A stretch of DNA of 64,000 nucleotides from Cyclaneusma minus (Eukaryota; Ascomycota; Leotiomycetes; Marthamycetales; Marthamycetaceae): positions 255,870 to 319,869 of the forward strand of contig JAKZHN010000010.1 of the NCBI GenBank assembly GCA_037179335.1. The letters run 5' to 3'. The position numbers and the translations under genes are program-made. This document shows positions 1 through 11,013 of this stretch, one piece after another; position 1 is the first letter of the stretch; each line of letters begins with the position of its first letter. Below the pieces are notes generated by a model. The model was not told the origin of the DNA and ran no database searches. It saw only the letters and a list, made by a program, of their open reading frames with translations.

Positions 1-1442
1 TTTCCAAGCTCGTCATCCGCGCCAACTGATCAATGACCGAGTCTTCCCGTCTCGCCGTACTTTCGGCACCGAATCATACTTATTCGCTCATGACATCGAC
101 GCACATCTTACGCCGCTCCCGACGTTCCCCATTCGCTTGAGACCATCGAGCCTCCTCCACTTCACTTCACCACCTTCGTCACCGTATCATGACTTCTCAC
201 GACGCTCAGCGTGTGTATGATCAAAACGCCTACACCTATATCACGATATCACGGAATCACGCTTATTATGGATCAATTTTCCCTTCCTCTCATTTGTCAT
301 CATGCTGCCTTGGAGGCTCGGCGGCCTGGCGGCCATGGTCTCTGCACCATGCCTCACCAAGCCGCCGCAGCCTTCTCGCGCTCCGGTATCTGCATTGCGA
401 CGGCGTTGCGAGCGATTTGTCTTACCTCTATATTCGCCTCGGAATTATGAGATAGTATGTGAAATGGAAATCTCGTCATCTTGGGTCTACTCGGTTGGTT
501 TGCCTAGACAGGAATGTTTGTTTTGGTTGCGTCCACATGTGATGGGATTTTTCCAATGGGAGGAGTGATGAAGCGGAAAAAACTGCCGTTCTTTTCTCTC
601 GCAAGAAACGGGGTTGCAAAACAAATTTATGTGTGCTCTTGAATACTACTACCGCAGGTGGCAAAGGCGAGTACCTGATGGGATTTTTATAATACCCTGG
701 TTTAGCATGGGCCTGGGATCGTGGCTCAGGTCGGTCTTCTCTGTTGATGCGGAGCATGTTGCAGACAGACTCTAAAATAGGATTCAATTCGATCTCTATA
801 ATCCATCATTCTCCATTGACATGGCGTGGTGTGACTTGTGTTCGTACACAGTTGTTGCTGGCGCGGCAAGGCTTATCTTTGCAAGTTCTGACGATCGAGT
901 ATCGTTCTTTGCCGGTAGCCAGTCACTGGCGGCACCAAGTTGTAGATAGTCACCTGCTGGATGGCGAAACCCTCGTGAGTAATCTGGGTTCTCTAAGCAA
1001 CTTCACAAATCACAAGGTCAGCCATTACTATTAGGAAGTTGCTCTGTGCATTTCGAACCGCGGTGACGGTCTGCTAGTGCTGTGCGGTCAGAAAGATCAA
1101 GCTGCTTACATGCAGCAGGTTTCGATTTAGAAGCGGCATTGGGCCAGCAAAATGTCACTTCTCTAGCCACACGTCATCAAAGGATCGTGGTGTGTGGAAT
1201 CTTCTGTTTGCCATTGTGATCGCAGAGGCTGCAAAGCTACTGACCTACATAACTGGGGATCTTTGAACCGCCATTTCCTACCCGCCACCCTCTCTTAGGG
1301 TAGACCAGGCCGTCCTGGTGGACCTTCAATCAAGAGATAAAAGGCAAACCGGTTTTCTGCCTCGGATAGCTGTTCGGATTCGTCCCCATGAAAATCAACG
1401 CATATGTTACAGATGAATTGCAAGATGGATACCTGCTAGCCT
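1..1442. other. Intergenic, no gene recognised
   Basis: Only short overlapping ORFs on both strands, none with a recognisable motif or a convincing splice structure. I see no RNA gene here. It may hold the far 3' side of a neighbouring gene outside the window. Confidence 0.5.
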
Positions 1443-1718
1443 TTACGGCGAGCTCGAGATCGTGATCACCCCTCCTCCAGTCTTGCCGAAACCGCTTGGT
1501 CTAGGCCTAGGGTTTGGGGGAGAAATGCTCAACGTGGGGGTCTCAAGGTCAGGTGATCCTTCGATCTTGATCTTGCGGGGAGAAGCAGATCCGGATTTCG
1601 CTGTGTCGATTCTGGTCTTGTCGGGAGAAGCAGATTCAGGATTCGGAGTTCTGGTATTGCGGAGAGAAGCAGATCCTGGATTTGGAGTACTGGCTCTAGT
1701 CTCGCCGTCAGCGAACAC
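1443..1718 (-). other. Ser/Pro/Thr-rich ORF with short tandem repeats just past the BTB gene stop
   Basis: This 91-residue reading frame lies 32 nt beyond the BTB gene stop in another frame. It carries three degenerate repeats with a conserved core AGAAGCAGAT at 1581, 1626 and 1665 on the plus strand. The spacings of 45 and 39 nt are both multiples of three, giving repeated SAS-P type peptides. The frame is also open upstream of its first Met, as far as the end of the BTB gene. It could be an alternative or ancestral C-terminal extension of that gene, reached by splicing or lost by a frameshift, or simply a non-coding repeat. The plus strand is open here too, so coding status is doubtful. Confidence 0.25.
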
Positions 1719-1750
1719 AGCTACGGGGTTAGATGGATTGAGTTTTCCAC

Positions 1751-3166
1751 CTACTTCTCAGTCTTTGTAATGTGAAACTTGATTCCAAGCTCCGCATCGT
1801 ACCAGGACCTCGTGTTTCCTTCGATCTCCAGGTTTTGCAACGCGCACGTGGCGACATCCGCAATCACTTCGGCTAGCAGTGTCTTTTGCTCGTCCATGAA
1901 TCCTAGTTGGGCGTAGCTGCGGCTTGCAGCAAATCGGAGCAAATAGTTTCGAATAGAACAGCCGTTGCAATCCTTGTAGGTGAAGTAACGCAGTAATTCC
2001 GAAGTCAGAGCCTCGGGGTGGACGCAAAGCAGTTCGGTCATTCTCTCTCGCATGAACCCGTGGGCGCCGTCGAGCTGGTATTGGTGTGCGAGGCTGCCAA
2101 ACTTCAGGATGCGAAGGAGGATGGTACTGGACGAGACTTCTGCGGTTGGGCGTCCGAAGTCGGTTGATCCTGCCTCGATGAATTGTAGCATCCGTGCAAC
2201 GTGCTCAACCTTCAACTCAGGATGTCTTAGATGGACTACCTTGTCGAAGCCCTGACGGTCCTGCTCTCTTTGTCTTGCGCCGTACATTTTCTTGAGAACC
2301 GGGGATTTGTCCAGGAATATCTTCAGGGGGAAGTACAGGTTTTCCTTCTCGCCTTGGCCACAGTGTATGACTACCTGAGGCTGATTGTAGCCGTTAGAGT
2401 CGAGGAACGCTCTGGCTTTGATTATTCCCTGGTCAATCGGAGCTGGGAAAAGTTGTGCTGCGAGAGCATCTCCACGACGAGGACGAGGAGGTGAATCTGG
2501 CTCAGGACTCTGCATGTTCTCTTCGACTTTCGGTTCTTCGAGATCCTGGTCGGATTCTTCGTGTTTCATAGAACTTCGAGTAGCTCGAGAACCTGGCGTG
2601 GGTCTGTCTTCTTCATCGGATCGTGTAGATATTCTCCGCTTCTTTGAAACTTTGGTGGGCGCTGACTTGGGCTTGGAAAGAGATGGGCGAGCCGGAGCTG
2701 CTTCTTCATCTCTGAAATCTGGTAGTTGGCCTTTATAAGGCTTCCAGATCTCCTGGCAGGTAAGGAGATCACGGGGCATGTTGTCCGCCCAGTCTGTGTA
2801 GTCATGCTCAAGCAGGACTGCAATAAAGAAGTCCTTTCCCCAGGTATCGGTCTTGACGTTGCTGCATACGCTGATCAGCTGTGTTGGTATCTGAAACTCC
2901 CTGGTCTCCAGCTTCTTGTTGATGATCTCAATGATCATTTTCTTGAGATCTTCTCTGGCAATGCTCGAGAGCCTCGTGACAGGCCTTTGTTGGTCCGCTA
3001 GGGCTGGTAAGCCTTGATGGTGGCGGAAGAGCTTCGCGATGAGCTGGTCTTTCTGGCTGTATTTCGCAGAATAAGAGAGGCCGGACTCCTTCAGCTCCCC
3101 GACGAGATCAGCCTGTGGGAGCTGCCAGAAGTTCGTCGGCACAAAGGGCTTCGTGCTTGCATTCAT
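1751..3166 (-). CDS. BTB/POZ domain protein with SAP-like N-terminus
   Basis: Single-exon gene of 471 residues. I start it at 3166 (MNASTKPF), not at an upstream in-frame Met at 3289, because the upstream segment is low-quality leader-like sequence. Residues about 10-50 resemble a SAP-like helix-turn motif (FWQLPQADLVGELKESGL), which in other proteins binds DNA or RNA. A basic, serine-rich linker around residues 160-240 holds a possible nuclear signal (KVSKKRRI). The C-terminal half contains a BTB/POZ fold with a typical start (VVIHCGQGEKENLYFPLKIF) and conserved SPVLKKMY. BTB proteins of this fungal type usually mediate protein-protein contacts and can act as substrate adaptors for Cul3 ligases. 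Its partner is unknown. Family assignment is good, function unassigned. Confidence 0.8.
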   Translation of the reverse strand: MNASTKPFVPTNFWQLPQADLVGELKESGLSYSAKYSQKDQLIAKLFRHHQGLPALADQQRPVTRLSSIAREDLKKMIIEIINKKLETREFQIPTQLISVCSNVKTDTWGKDFFIAVLLEHDYTDWADNMPRDLLTCQEIWKPYKGQLPDFRDEEAAPARPSLSKPKSAPTKVSKKRRISTRSDEEDRPTPGSRATRSSMKHEESDQDLEEPKVEENMQSPEPDSPPRPRRGDALAAQLFPAPIDQGIIKARAFLDSNGYNQPQVVIHCGQGEKENLYFPLKIFLDKSPVLKKMYGARQREQDRQGFDKVVHLRHPELKVEHVARMLQFIEAGSTDFGRPTAEVSSSTILLRILKFGSLAHQYQLDGAHGFMRERMTELLCVHPEALTSELLRYFTYKDCNGCSIRNYLLRFAASRSYAQLGFMDEQKTLLAEVIADVATCALQNLEIEGNTRSWYDAELGIKFHITKTEK

Positions 3167-4448
3167 GTTGTGCTGCGTGCGAGCCGGAAAGGGGGATTGG
3201 TGGATGTGGAGAGTGGAGACGAAGTCGAGGACTCGAGTGCAGGTATGTGGAAGATCGCGGCCGAGTCTGCAACGCGTCAACGGGAACAAAACAACGGGAG
3301 TTTAAACCTGTCCGTCCGCGGCGATGCGCTCGTTGGGGGGAAAGGTGATGCTCTTCTTGTTATAAGACAGCAACCGGCAGGAGCCCCCAGTTCACGTGGC
3401 TCAGGTCCAAGATCCGAACCTGCCGTTCTACGCACCTGCCATTCTATGCGACGGCTGTATGTTCCACTGACAGCAGGTACAGTTATGCGGCAGAAGTCTG
3501 AACTCCTTCGGTGACTACAAGTACCAGAAACATCCTGATTGTGAGTATTCCTAGTGATTAGAATTGATAGCATACAAGTGGTCGTAAAAAAGTCTGCATA
3601 CGCTTCTGTTCCCCAAGTGTGTAACTTAGGAATGTCGCTAGGAATACCTCTTGAAAGCCATTGAAAATATCCCCAATGGCTAGAACTGATCCAAATAAAA
3701 CCGCCAGAGGAAGCGCTTGCTCCTGACGAACGTACTGTCACCCACTGTTCTTAAGTCTCAATTCTCAGTCCTCCTCGGACCGTACAAAGACTGTTCTATT
3801 GCATGCCGCGGTTGACCACGGACAAATGCATACAGCCACTGGCCTGCCTTGTCATGCACGTTTCCGACCTAGGGAAACTTCGCCGGCGTGCGTCGTCCTC
3901 ACTGTCTTGGGAATCCACCATGCATCTTGTTTGGATAACAGAGCTCCTTCGTTGAACAACAGTGCTCCTGTCGATTTGGTCCCTGGAAACTGTTCGTGAG
4001 CAGCTGAAGAAGCCAGACTCGGGAGAGGATGCGTAGTTACCACCTTGCGATCAGGTCCGCACAAGCATGTCATGAAGAAAACTGTCAGACTTTGAAGAAC
4101 CGCTCACGAAAGAGATGGTTCAACACAGTACACCCGTCAGCTTTAAAAGTTTCACAGTTTGTTGTCCCAACATACTAGCCTCTTTGTACCTGGAGTTATC
4201 TGCACGGGAAAGGAGAACATGAAAAGAGTGTCACTAACTTGTCGTTCAAGGTTTGCTTGCTCATGTCAATGATAGCAGTAACCGCCAGTCAATCGGCTAG
4301 AAGCAGAAAAGAAATACAAAGAACCGCAACGAAAGCCAACCTCACCTCGTTCGGTAGCAAACAATACAGCAGCCCAAATCCTCTCCAACCAACATCCCAA
4401 GGCGTCCAAGGCCCCAATCTCTTTTCCAATATCTCTCTCCCCAGCCCA
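3167..4448. other. Intergenic, no gene recognised
   Basis: Between the 5' end of the BTB gene and the 3' end of the DUF1757 gene. The ORFs present overlap on opposite strands and show no motif. It presumably contains the BTB promoter on the 3167-3500 side. The C-rich stretch at 4370-4680 is part of and next to the DUF1757 coding region read on the other strand. Confidence 0.45.
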
Positions 4449-5009
4449 TTATCTCTCCCCCTGAATCCCATACCTCCAAGCCATATAAACCCCCACCCCA
4501 ACCAAATTCCCCATCCCAGCCCCCCCAGCAACACCACTCCACCCTACCCCCCTCACCGCACTCCCCAAGCCCCCATACCTAACAAGCAACCCCACAGCGC
4601 CCACAACCCCACCCACAACACTCAACTCATCCACCTCCTTCTGCCCCCTACTTTCCAACAACCGCCACGCTCGATCCTGCCACTCAATCTTCTCTTTCGG
4701 CCCCATCATCGCCGGTAATCCGACGCAGAAAGCTGCGATACCGAGAGCACCACCGATACCCGCACCGCGCAGAAGCTTCGTGTTGAATGGAAGAGCCGCA
4801 AGAGCCCGGGGTTTGGGAGCGACATTGGTAGGGAGAGATGGGTTTCGGTTTTGGCGGTATTGGCGGTAGAAGTGGAGTGATGAAGAAACGGGAATGGAGA
4901 GGACGACGCCGCTTTGGAAGGCGCGGTGAAGGACGTGGGTGGTTAGGATGAGATGGGAGTAGGGTTGGTCTTCCGCGTAGGCAGGGTGGGGGAAGAGGAG
5001 ATGTGCCAT
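4449..5009 (-). CDS. DUF1757-type small integral membrane protein
   Basis: 186-residue single-exon protein resembling the fungal DUF1757 family, a family of small membrane proteins without an assigned reaction. I place the start at 5009 (MAHLLFPHPAYAED), which matches the usual N-terminus of the family. The longer frame up to 5102 begins with a TTG codon, not ATG. The conserved HLILTTHVLHRAFQSG is followed by hydrophobic, Gly/Ala-rich segments (GGALGIAAFCVGLPAMM and VVGGVVGAVGLLV) consistent with three or four membrane passes. The coding strand is very G-rich near the C-terminus, giving Gly/Val repeats. Cell location and role are unknown. Confidence 0.72.
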   Translation of the reverse strand: MAHLLFPHPAYAEDQPYSHLILTTHVLHRAFQSGVVLSIPVSSSLHFYRQYRQNRNPSLPTNVAPKPRALAALPFNTKLLRGAGIGGALGIAAFCVGLPAMMGPKEKIEWQDRAWRLLESRGQKEVDELSVVGGVVGAVGLLVRYGGLGSAVRGVGWSGVAGGAGMGNLVGVGVYMAWRYGIQGER

Positions 5010-6586
5010 TTCTCTCGAATATGTTTTGGGATTGATGCTTGGTGCAGCGCGAGGATTGGGAGACGAAGGAATTGTGGTGGACTGCTCAGTTGATTTTCCC
5101 AAAGCTTACTCAAGTCTTGGACCAGAGTGACAGAGACGTGACGAATTGAGAGTTTATATGCAGTCGTAGGACGAGGAGAGAAATATCGAAGTTGGTAGTG
5201 ATATTTTGTGCGGAGGTGAAAGAGAAGGTGAGGTTGAAGTAAGACTCTTAAATGAAAAAAAAAAACTTACCGTTGTCCAACCCTCCGTCAAAAGTACGTT
5301 TCCATGCGGCGCAAATATACGAGCTGGTGAGCTTCACTATCGGCCGTAAGATTGAGGTTGAAGACGGACCTTCGCGGGTACGGAAAGTCCGAGGAAGAAC
5401 TTTTCGCCGTGGCGCAAGTGAAGACCCACCCACTGCAATTGTTGCACGTCGTACCTAGTTTGGCCGAGCGCCGAGTCCGACTGATTGGGAACATAAGCGC
5501 GATTGCGTTGTCTTCGATTGGCGAGCGAAAATAGGAGAGCTTAGATATATAAAGTTGGAAACTCCATGATTGGACTATTACAGGAAGTCAGAAGTTGAAC
5601 TGTCTTCTCGTTGAAGCTTGCCTGTGACTGTCGTGGGGGAATGAGTGATTCAGACGGAGGCTGGTGAACATTGATGTGCAAGCAGCAAGAGGAACCGAGA
5701 AGGAGAGGAGGGATGATGGGGATTGGGAAGCTGAAAGAGAGCAGCTGAAGATGATGTGAGGAAGGACGACCTCGAGGATGTGGATGGTGAGGGAGATCTG
5801 TCGGGCATTAGAAATAGAGACTTGGGTAAGTGATAGAGGCTGAGGGTGAGAGGACTCAGAGGAGAGAAGGGGCATCGAATTCGCGGAGTGAAGCTAGGCG
5901 TTTATCACGCTGTTGTGGCCAAGCGATTTCACTTCGGATCTAGTTCTCTTCTATGGGTTCCTCTTTAACTAAGGACTTTCCAGCCTAGGTTCTCGAAGGA
6001 AAGGCTCGTCCTCCTCCTTTTGGCATACCATGGTCCAGCTGCGAGATGATCTACATCAACAGCTACCTACTCTAAGATACCTAGGTATGAACAGAGTATT
6101 TGTACAGTCACAAAAAGCACCGACGTAACACTTTGTATGTAGTTGTGGTTGGATAGGCATTTTGTGCATATTTTCCGTTCGACGACCAAAGTTTCCCTGT
6201 TCCTACGGTACCTAGACGCCAGTCACCAAGTGCACCGTTACCCTGGCGCTCCCAAGAATATGCTCCCAAAGACGTGCTCCGATTCGCTTTCCCTAAATTT
6301 ATACAACGGATTCATCATAGCCCCTGACCAGGGAGGGACGACATCCACCCCGCGTCGATCTTCCCGTCCAAAAGCGGACGACATGTTCTCGCCTGATGTT
6401 CGCCTCTCTATGGGCTGAATGCGATCACAGCATCAAACATTTCGCGGCGCTGGTATGGCCACTTCAAGCTCCTCAACACAATGCACATGTCGGTGGTCGG
6501 TGAAGAGTAGGAATGTCGGGAGTGTAGTCGGCATGGAGGAGGTAAGAGTGTGTAGTGTGTAGTGTGTAGTGTGGTGACGAAACATC
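5010..6586. other. Intergenic, no gene recognised
   Basis: Contains the presumed promoter of the DUF1757 gene, including an A9 run near 5255. Short ORFs at 5252-5534 and 5588-5875 have no motif and overlap one another. No RNA gene seen. Confidence 0.45.
6548..6572. repeat. 7-bp microsatellite
   Basis: Three and a half perfect copies of TGTGTAG, lying just downstream of the small minus-strand gene that ends at 6587. It is probably in that gene's 3' untranslated region. Confidence 0.8.
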
Positions 6587-6862
6587 TTATTGCTCGTTGC
6601 TCGATACGCTGGATATGCTGGCCTCGGTGGCCAGAGTCTGGGCGGCGGAGTTGTCGGGACTTCTTCGTCGCGCGGCCTTGGAGGTCTTACTCTTCGGGGT
6701 CTCCGAGCTCCCCTGGAGAGCCTCCATCTGTTTCTTGGTGTGCTGGTGCATGGTGCGAGCGTAGGAGGCAAAGTCGAAGGAGCCCGATGTTGGAGACGAG
6801 GACTCAGTGTCAGAGGAAGACATGTTGTAGGAGGATTGTTCGGGATAGTTGGAGGGAGACAT
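6587..6862 (-). CDS. Small Ser-rich conserved-looking protein
   Basis: A 91-residue ORF starting at 6862 (MSPSNYPEQS); the frame is open further upstream to 6991, but that part looks like leader. It is rich in Ser, Thr and Ala, with a central segment SGSFDFASYARTMHQHTKKQ that could be a short amphipathic helix, then a basic patch (KSKTSKAARRRSP). No signal peptide and no membrane segment. I do not recognise the family; compact soluble proteins of this kind are common hypothetical genes in filamentous ascomycetes. The plus strand is also partly open here, so confidence is moderate. Confidence 0.55.
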   Translation of the reverse strand: MSPSNYPEQSSYNMSSSDTESSSPTSGSFDFASYARTMHQHTKKQMEALQGSSETPKSKTSKAARRRSPDNSAAQTLATEASISSVSSNEQ

Positions 6863-8711
6863 TTTCGGTATGGTGGCGATGGATGGTGATTCGAGTGAGT
6901 CGCAGTGAGTGTTCGTTTGGAAATGCTTGGAAATGGGGTGTAGTGAGTGGAAGAGGCTGGGCCCGAGGGAGCTTAAGTATATTCTATTCAAGCTCCCGCG
7001 CCCCCTCTCTCTCTGCTAGTGCAGTACAGAGCAAGGATGAGCGCATCAAGCCGGGTACATGTAGGTACAGCGTGCTAAGCCGCAAGCAGCAAGGATATAG
7101 GGTTTTTGTGGTGAGCGCCCATGGAATCTCGATGTGCGCTTCGATGTGCCAGCCCCCTGCGGCTGTGGCAGACCCAGTGCCACCGTATCACGGGCTAGCC
7201 GCAACGGGCAAGACCCTGTCGATCCAAGCCGCAGCGTTCGTCATAAGCGACGTCAGTTGGAGCAGGCACTGGGGATGCGCCCCACTCCGCCAAAACTTCG
7301 ATGAAGAAGCCGATGTCTGCGAGACGGCGCTTTTGGATGGACAACCGCGCCTGCGTCGATGTTAACTATGTTGGGACAGGAAAGAGTGGGAACGACATAT
7401 GCAGCTCACTCTGTTCAGTAATCTTCGCAGGGAGTCATCATCTCATCCCGGAGCTCGGCTCAGCCTCCGCGACGGCCAGAGGACTCAGGAGCTGCCCAAG
7501 CCAATTTGACGTGCTTCAGCTCGATCACGGCCTGCTCACCACCACCACTCGCCTCTCACCCACTCGACCCTGTGCGCCTCCCAAGTCGCCAGATGCCAGT
7601 CAATACTCAGCAACAGACACGAGCCGGTCCTGGCGTAGCACATGGCGACCAAGTGCCGTCAACATGCCGTCATTGCCATCCTTGCCTTTCACACTACAAC
7701 TACTGCCCCAAGTTGGACCAGAATCCACGCCAAACTCATTCCTCCCCCCAAGCAGCGTCATGTTGTGGAGCTGCTCGAAGTTTGTGTATTTGACCTGCAG
7801 CGTGCCGGCGGCCATCGTCTCGAAGGCAACAGGGAGCGACACGAACTGCCCTCGGAGACAAAACGATCATTGTTCCTCCATTCTCTCAGCTTTATTCCCG
7901 CCGGCCGTAACCTCCGACGCTTCCCAGGGCATCTAGACGCGGCGGGGAGGAGGAGGCACAAATGCCAAGACTGGTGATTGACATCATTCGGGGGCTTAAG
8001 TAAGTTGCCTATGACGGTCCCTGCATATATCCCGTGTGGCAAACACTACCTTTCTTTTCCGAGCCCCCGTATGCTCCGTCTGAACATCTCACGGTTGACC
8101 TCATGGCTGGCGAGAGACAGACCCCCTTCTCGCCCCTGACCAGCTGCGAGACCCTGATGCCTATTCCCACAGGCAATGAATAGACAGACAGAATTGCTTC
8201 TCCCTCCCCCAGGAGCATGTGGAATGGATCTCTCGGTCCTTTGGCCCCGATACCATCGAGATTCAGATCGATGGATGCAGCATGCCGTTCGAACAAAGGT
8301 GTCCCACTGTTTCCTCGTCCTCTTGACGTCGACAGACACGTCAAACACCGCGCCCCTTTTGGCCTTCCCGCGCTTGCGACGACGTCAACGTCCCAGAGCA
8401 CTGGTATGGAAAGATGGCCAAAGCTCGTCAGTCATGACGATGAACGGCTGAGGACTCCGGGGATTCAGCCCATGGCTCATGCGTCACCGGCCCCAGGATG
8501 AGGGTGCAATGGGCCTCATGGCGACCGTCAAACTGTCTTGGAGCGTCGATCGCTACTCGAAGGGGTTGCAAGTGAGTTTTTCGTGCCCGCCTGGACCTTC
8601 CGGCCGTTGGTCGAGCGCAGAAGTTGCCCCTAACATCTGCCATTTGCTCGCTCGGTCTCTGACGCTAAAGTACCTCTCTTGTCAACAACCGAGCTGTCAA
8701 CATGGCTTGTA
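6863..8711. other. Gene-poor stretch with unassigned ORFs
   Basis: Several frames of 80-210 codons overlap on both strands (for example plus 7301-7936 and minus 8009-8401). None has a motif I recognise. The minus frame at 8009-8401 has reasonable protein-like composition in its middle but lacks a clear gene structure. I leave the region unannotated. Confidence 0.4.
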
Positions 8712-8909
8712 GTGACATTTCTTGTGCGCTCAGCTACGACAAAAGAGTATTCTCAATTACTAGAAATTTTCTCGGTTACTCGAAAACTTCCCAGTTATTC
8801 TGAATATTTCTAAACACTTGGAATATTCTTGATTACTGGAGATATTCTCAGTTATTGGGAATATTCAGAGTTCTTCAAAGGGCCAGGGTGAGCGTACAAG
8901 AAATGTCAC
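8712..8909. mobile_element. MITE-like element with 21-bp terminal inverted repeats
   Basis: The element is 198 bp. Its left end (8712-8732, beginning GTGACATTTCTTG) and right end (8889-8909, ending CAAGAAATGTCAC) are inverted repeats matching at 20 of 21 positions. The interior is made of about six degenerate units of 19-20 bp with consensus near TTCTCAGTTACTGGGAATA. Each unit is itself a dyad, since TATTCYCA pairs with TGGGAATA. There is no coding capacity, as expected for a miniature inverted-repeat element mobilised in trans. I see no clear target-site duplication. Related sequence occurs at 57070-57200 and 59624-59779. Confidence 0.7.
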
Positions 8910-9069
8910 CACCAGCATGGATACTACTCGGCACTCCTAGTTCCATCAGGGTAAGTAAAGAGTCCAGGAATAGCATCTCCTTATCGTGTACCGGAAACGA
9001 CAAGTATTGGGTCATCAATTTCTTGCTCATCGACGTAATATCCGTGCAGGTTGCACTTGCAGCTCCCCG

Positions 9070-11013
9070 ACGCTGAAGACACAATCGAAGGTTGGGGCCA
9101 CGCTCCACCTTGTATCGACGTCAAGATCGACAACCGTGTTGTCATTGTGCTTACATGTATAGTCCTAAACGCAATCTGCGGCTGTACAACGTGCTGATGA
9201 CAGCATCACCGAGGGCCGTTATTTGTCTCTGCCCTCAGGAGAAATGTTTTGGTACGGCCGCAGCAAACCTTCCGTTCTGAGGACTCCACTGGTTTCGAAA
9301 ACTGGAACACTAAGATGACCCCATTGTAACCCACCAAAGAATCGTGCCGGGGGACAGATGCTAGTTTCCATATCTCCTTCGACTACTAAACCTCCTGGAA
9401 ATCCAGCGCACAACATTTATACCCACAGCCCAACATAAGCTCTTTGCTATAGGCAGGGACCGCCGTACAAATTTCGACATATCACATTGAACTATCCTGG
9501 GCACAGACGGTGAGGCATTCGTCGTCGAATCGGTGCGAGAAGCGAATGTTGAGCCCTTCGCCGAACGGATCTACAAGTTTCAGCTGCAACAATATCCCAG
9601 AGATCGTCTCTACCGATCCCTGGAGTCTGCAGCATGCAGCCACGGCTGCGAACTGATGGCGTATATATGCGACGATGATGACATTAGCGCGGGGACTAGT
9701 CGTTGTTGACGGTGTCTGGCTGCACCATCAGGGTTGCTATCTAGGGATGTGCAGTACCGGATGCAAAGACCTGGTGGACCGTGTCTAAGATGGTGAGATG
9801 GTGACGACGGATAAGCCGACCTGATGGACGCATTCTATTGGCATGACGATGGCCTTGGCTTCCTTGGACCGGGAGTATGCTTCGTGGTCATCTGCCTGGA
9901 ACACTCATGTTTTCGAGACGGATAGGATACGCTGAGCTCGGTCGCATGAAGCAAAAGGTAGGCGAAGATCTTCTACCTCCAAGGCTTGCTTGCTCATTAA
10001 CTGCGTCATATGTTATGGCTCACCAGCTCAGTTGAGATGTTACTTTCCATCGCCAGGTCACGAAAAAACGGAGCAGTTTCGAACAAAAGACGTCCCTCCA
10101 GCGGACGCTCTGCACAACGCTTATATTCACGAAGCACTAGTATCAGTATTGCTTGTCCTTTTATATGCAGTCTGCGGAGCCTCCACCATAGGTCTGCGTT
10201 TTGCCTTGAAATCGCTTTCACGATACTGCCATGCCGTCCGGTAAGTCTCACTGTAAACTTTTGTTTCTTACTCAAGAGGTCTCGTAGGTCTTCTCGTCTA
10301 CCAGTCCTTCTGCGTGCCGATTCTCCTATCCCGACTCAGTATCCCAGTGAGACAGACTTCTTCCGAAGCATAGCGGTCTCCTGATACCGGAGAGTCTGAC
10401 TGTCGCCCCAGCTACTAGCAAGATATTGCTCTCTCCTATCTCCTATCTTGGGTTGACTGGGTGACTGGACTCCAAAGTGGCTGCATCCATGGCGCAACTA
10501 TGAAGTAACGTCAAAGGTGGTGTTGGTCAATTTAGGTAAGTTAGCCTACCATGACCTGCAAGCCCTTGGAAAGCCGATCTAACTTTTCTGCTTTCAACCA
10601 CAGACCCGGAGCTTCCGATCTTGAAGCATAAGCACGATGGAGTGCACTTGGCCATTCGTAACACCGACACCATATACGACGAAAGGACGGGCTGGCACAC
10701 GACCAACATCTTCGTTCGACGTGATATGGACGTCAGTAGAGCACTGGCTGTTGCGGACTGTGTCTTTGCTGCCGAGATATTGAGGATCTCCGCAACTGAA
10801 TACTTTGGAAAGTTGCTGGGCGGAAAACATACGCATACAATCGGCGTCCAGAGAAGCGAGACGGACCAACAAGCATGGGGGAATGAGGATGAAAAGAGTG
10901 CAGTGGCCATGTGCTGTTGTGCTGCACTTCAGCCATGCCCGAGGATTTGGCATTCGGCAATACCATGCGATGCAAGAGTTGCAGGCCGCCATAGGCCTTT
11001 GCCTTCTGGTTAA
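9070..11013 (+). pseudogene. Decayed multi-exon gene relic, unrecognised membrane protein
   Basis: Protein-like reading continues through this stretch but is interrupted by stops. One frame runs from about 9700 to 10240 with only three stops: TAA at 9786, TGA at 9822 and TGA at 9933. Each could come from a C-to-T change in CAA or CGA. It ends in a hydrophobic stretch (ALVSVLLVLLYAVCGAS). Downstream, intron-like GT-AG pairs occur at 10347-10411 (GTGAGA, branch-like CTGAC) and 10536-10603 (GTAAGT, branch-like CTAAC). The joined exons would read through to 11013 except for a TGA at 10454. Earlier blocks near 9080-9300 and 9505-9710 are also protein-like but in shifted frames. I do not recognise the family. 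It may instead be a live gene whose exons I have misjoined. Confidence 0.4.

Noticed and set aside
6562..7365. 267-codon plus-strand ORF
   Set aside because: It runs antisense through the small gene at 6587-6862, has unbalanced Arg/Ser/Trp composition and no motif.
8009..8401. 130-codon minus-strand ORF in the gene-poor region
   Set aside because: The middle looks protein-like, but there is no motif, no clear start and no convincing splice site, so I could not support it as a gene.
10241..10276. Intron of 36 nt in the relic
   Set aside because: It starts GTAAGT and ends CAAG but is shorter than the other introns in the window, so I did not rely on it.
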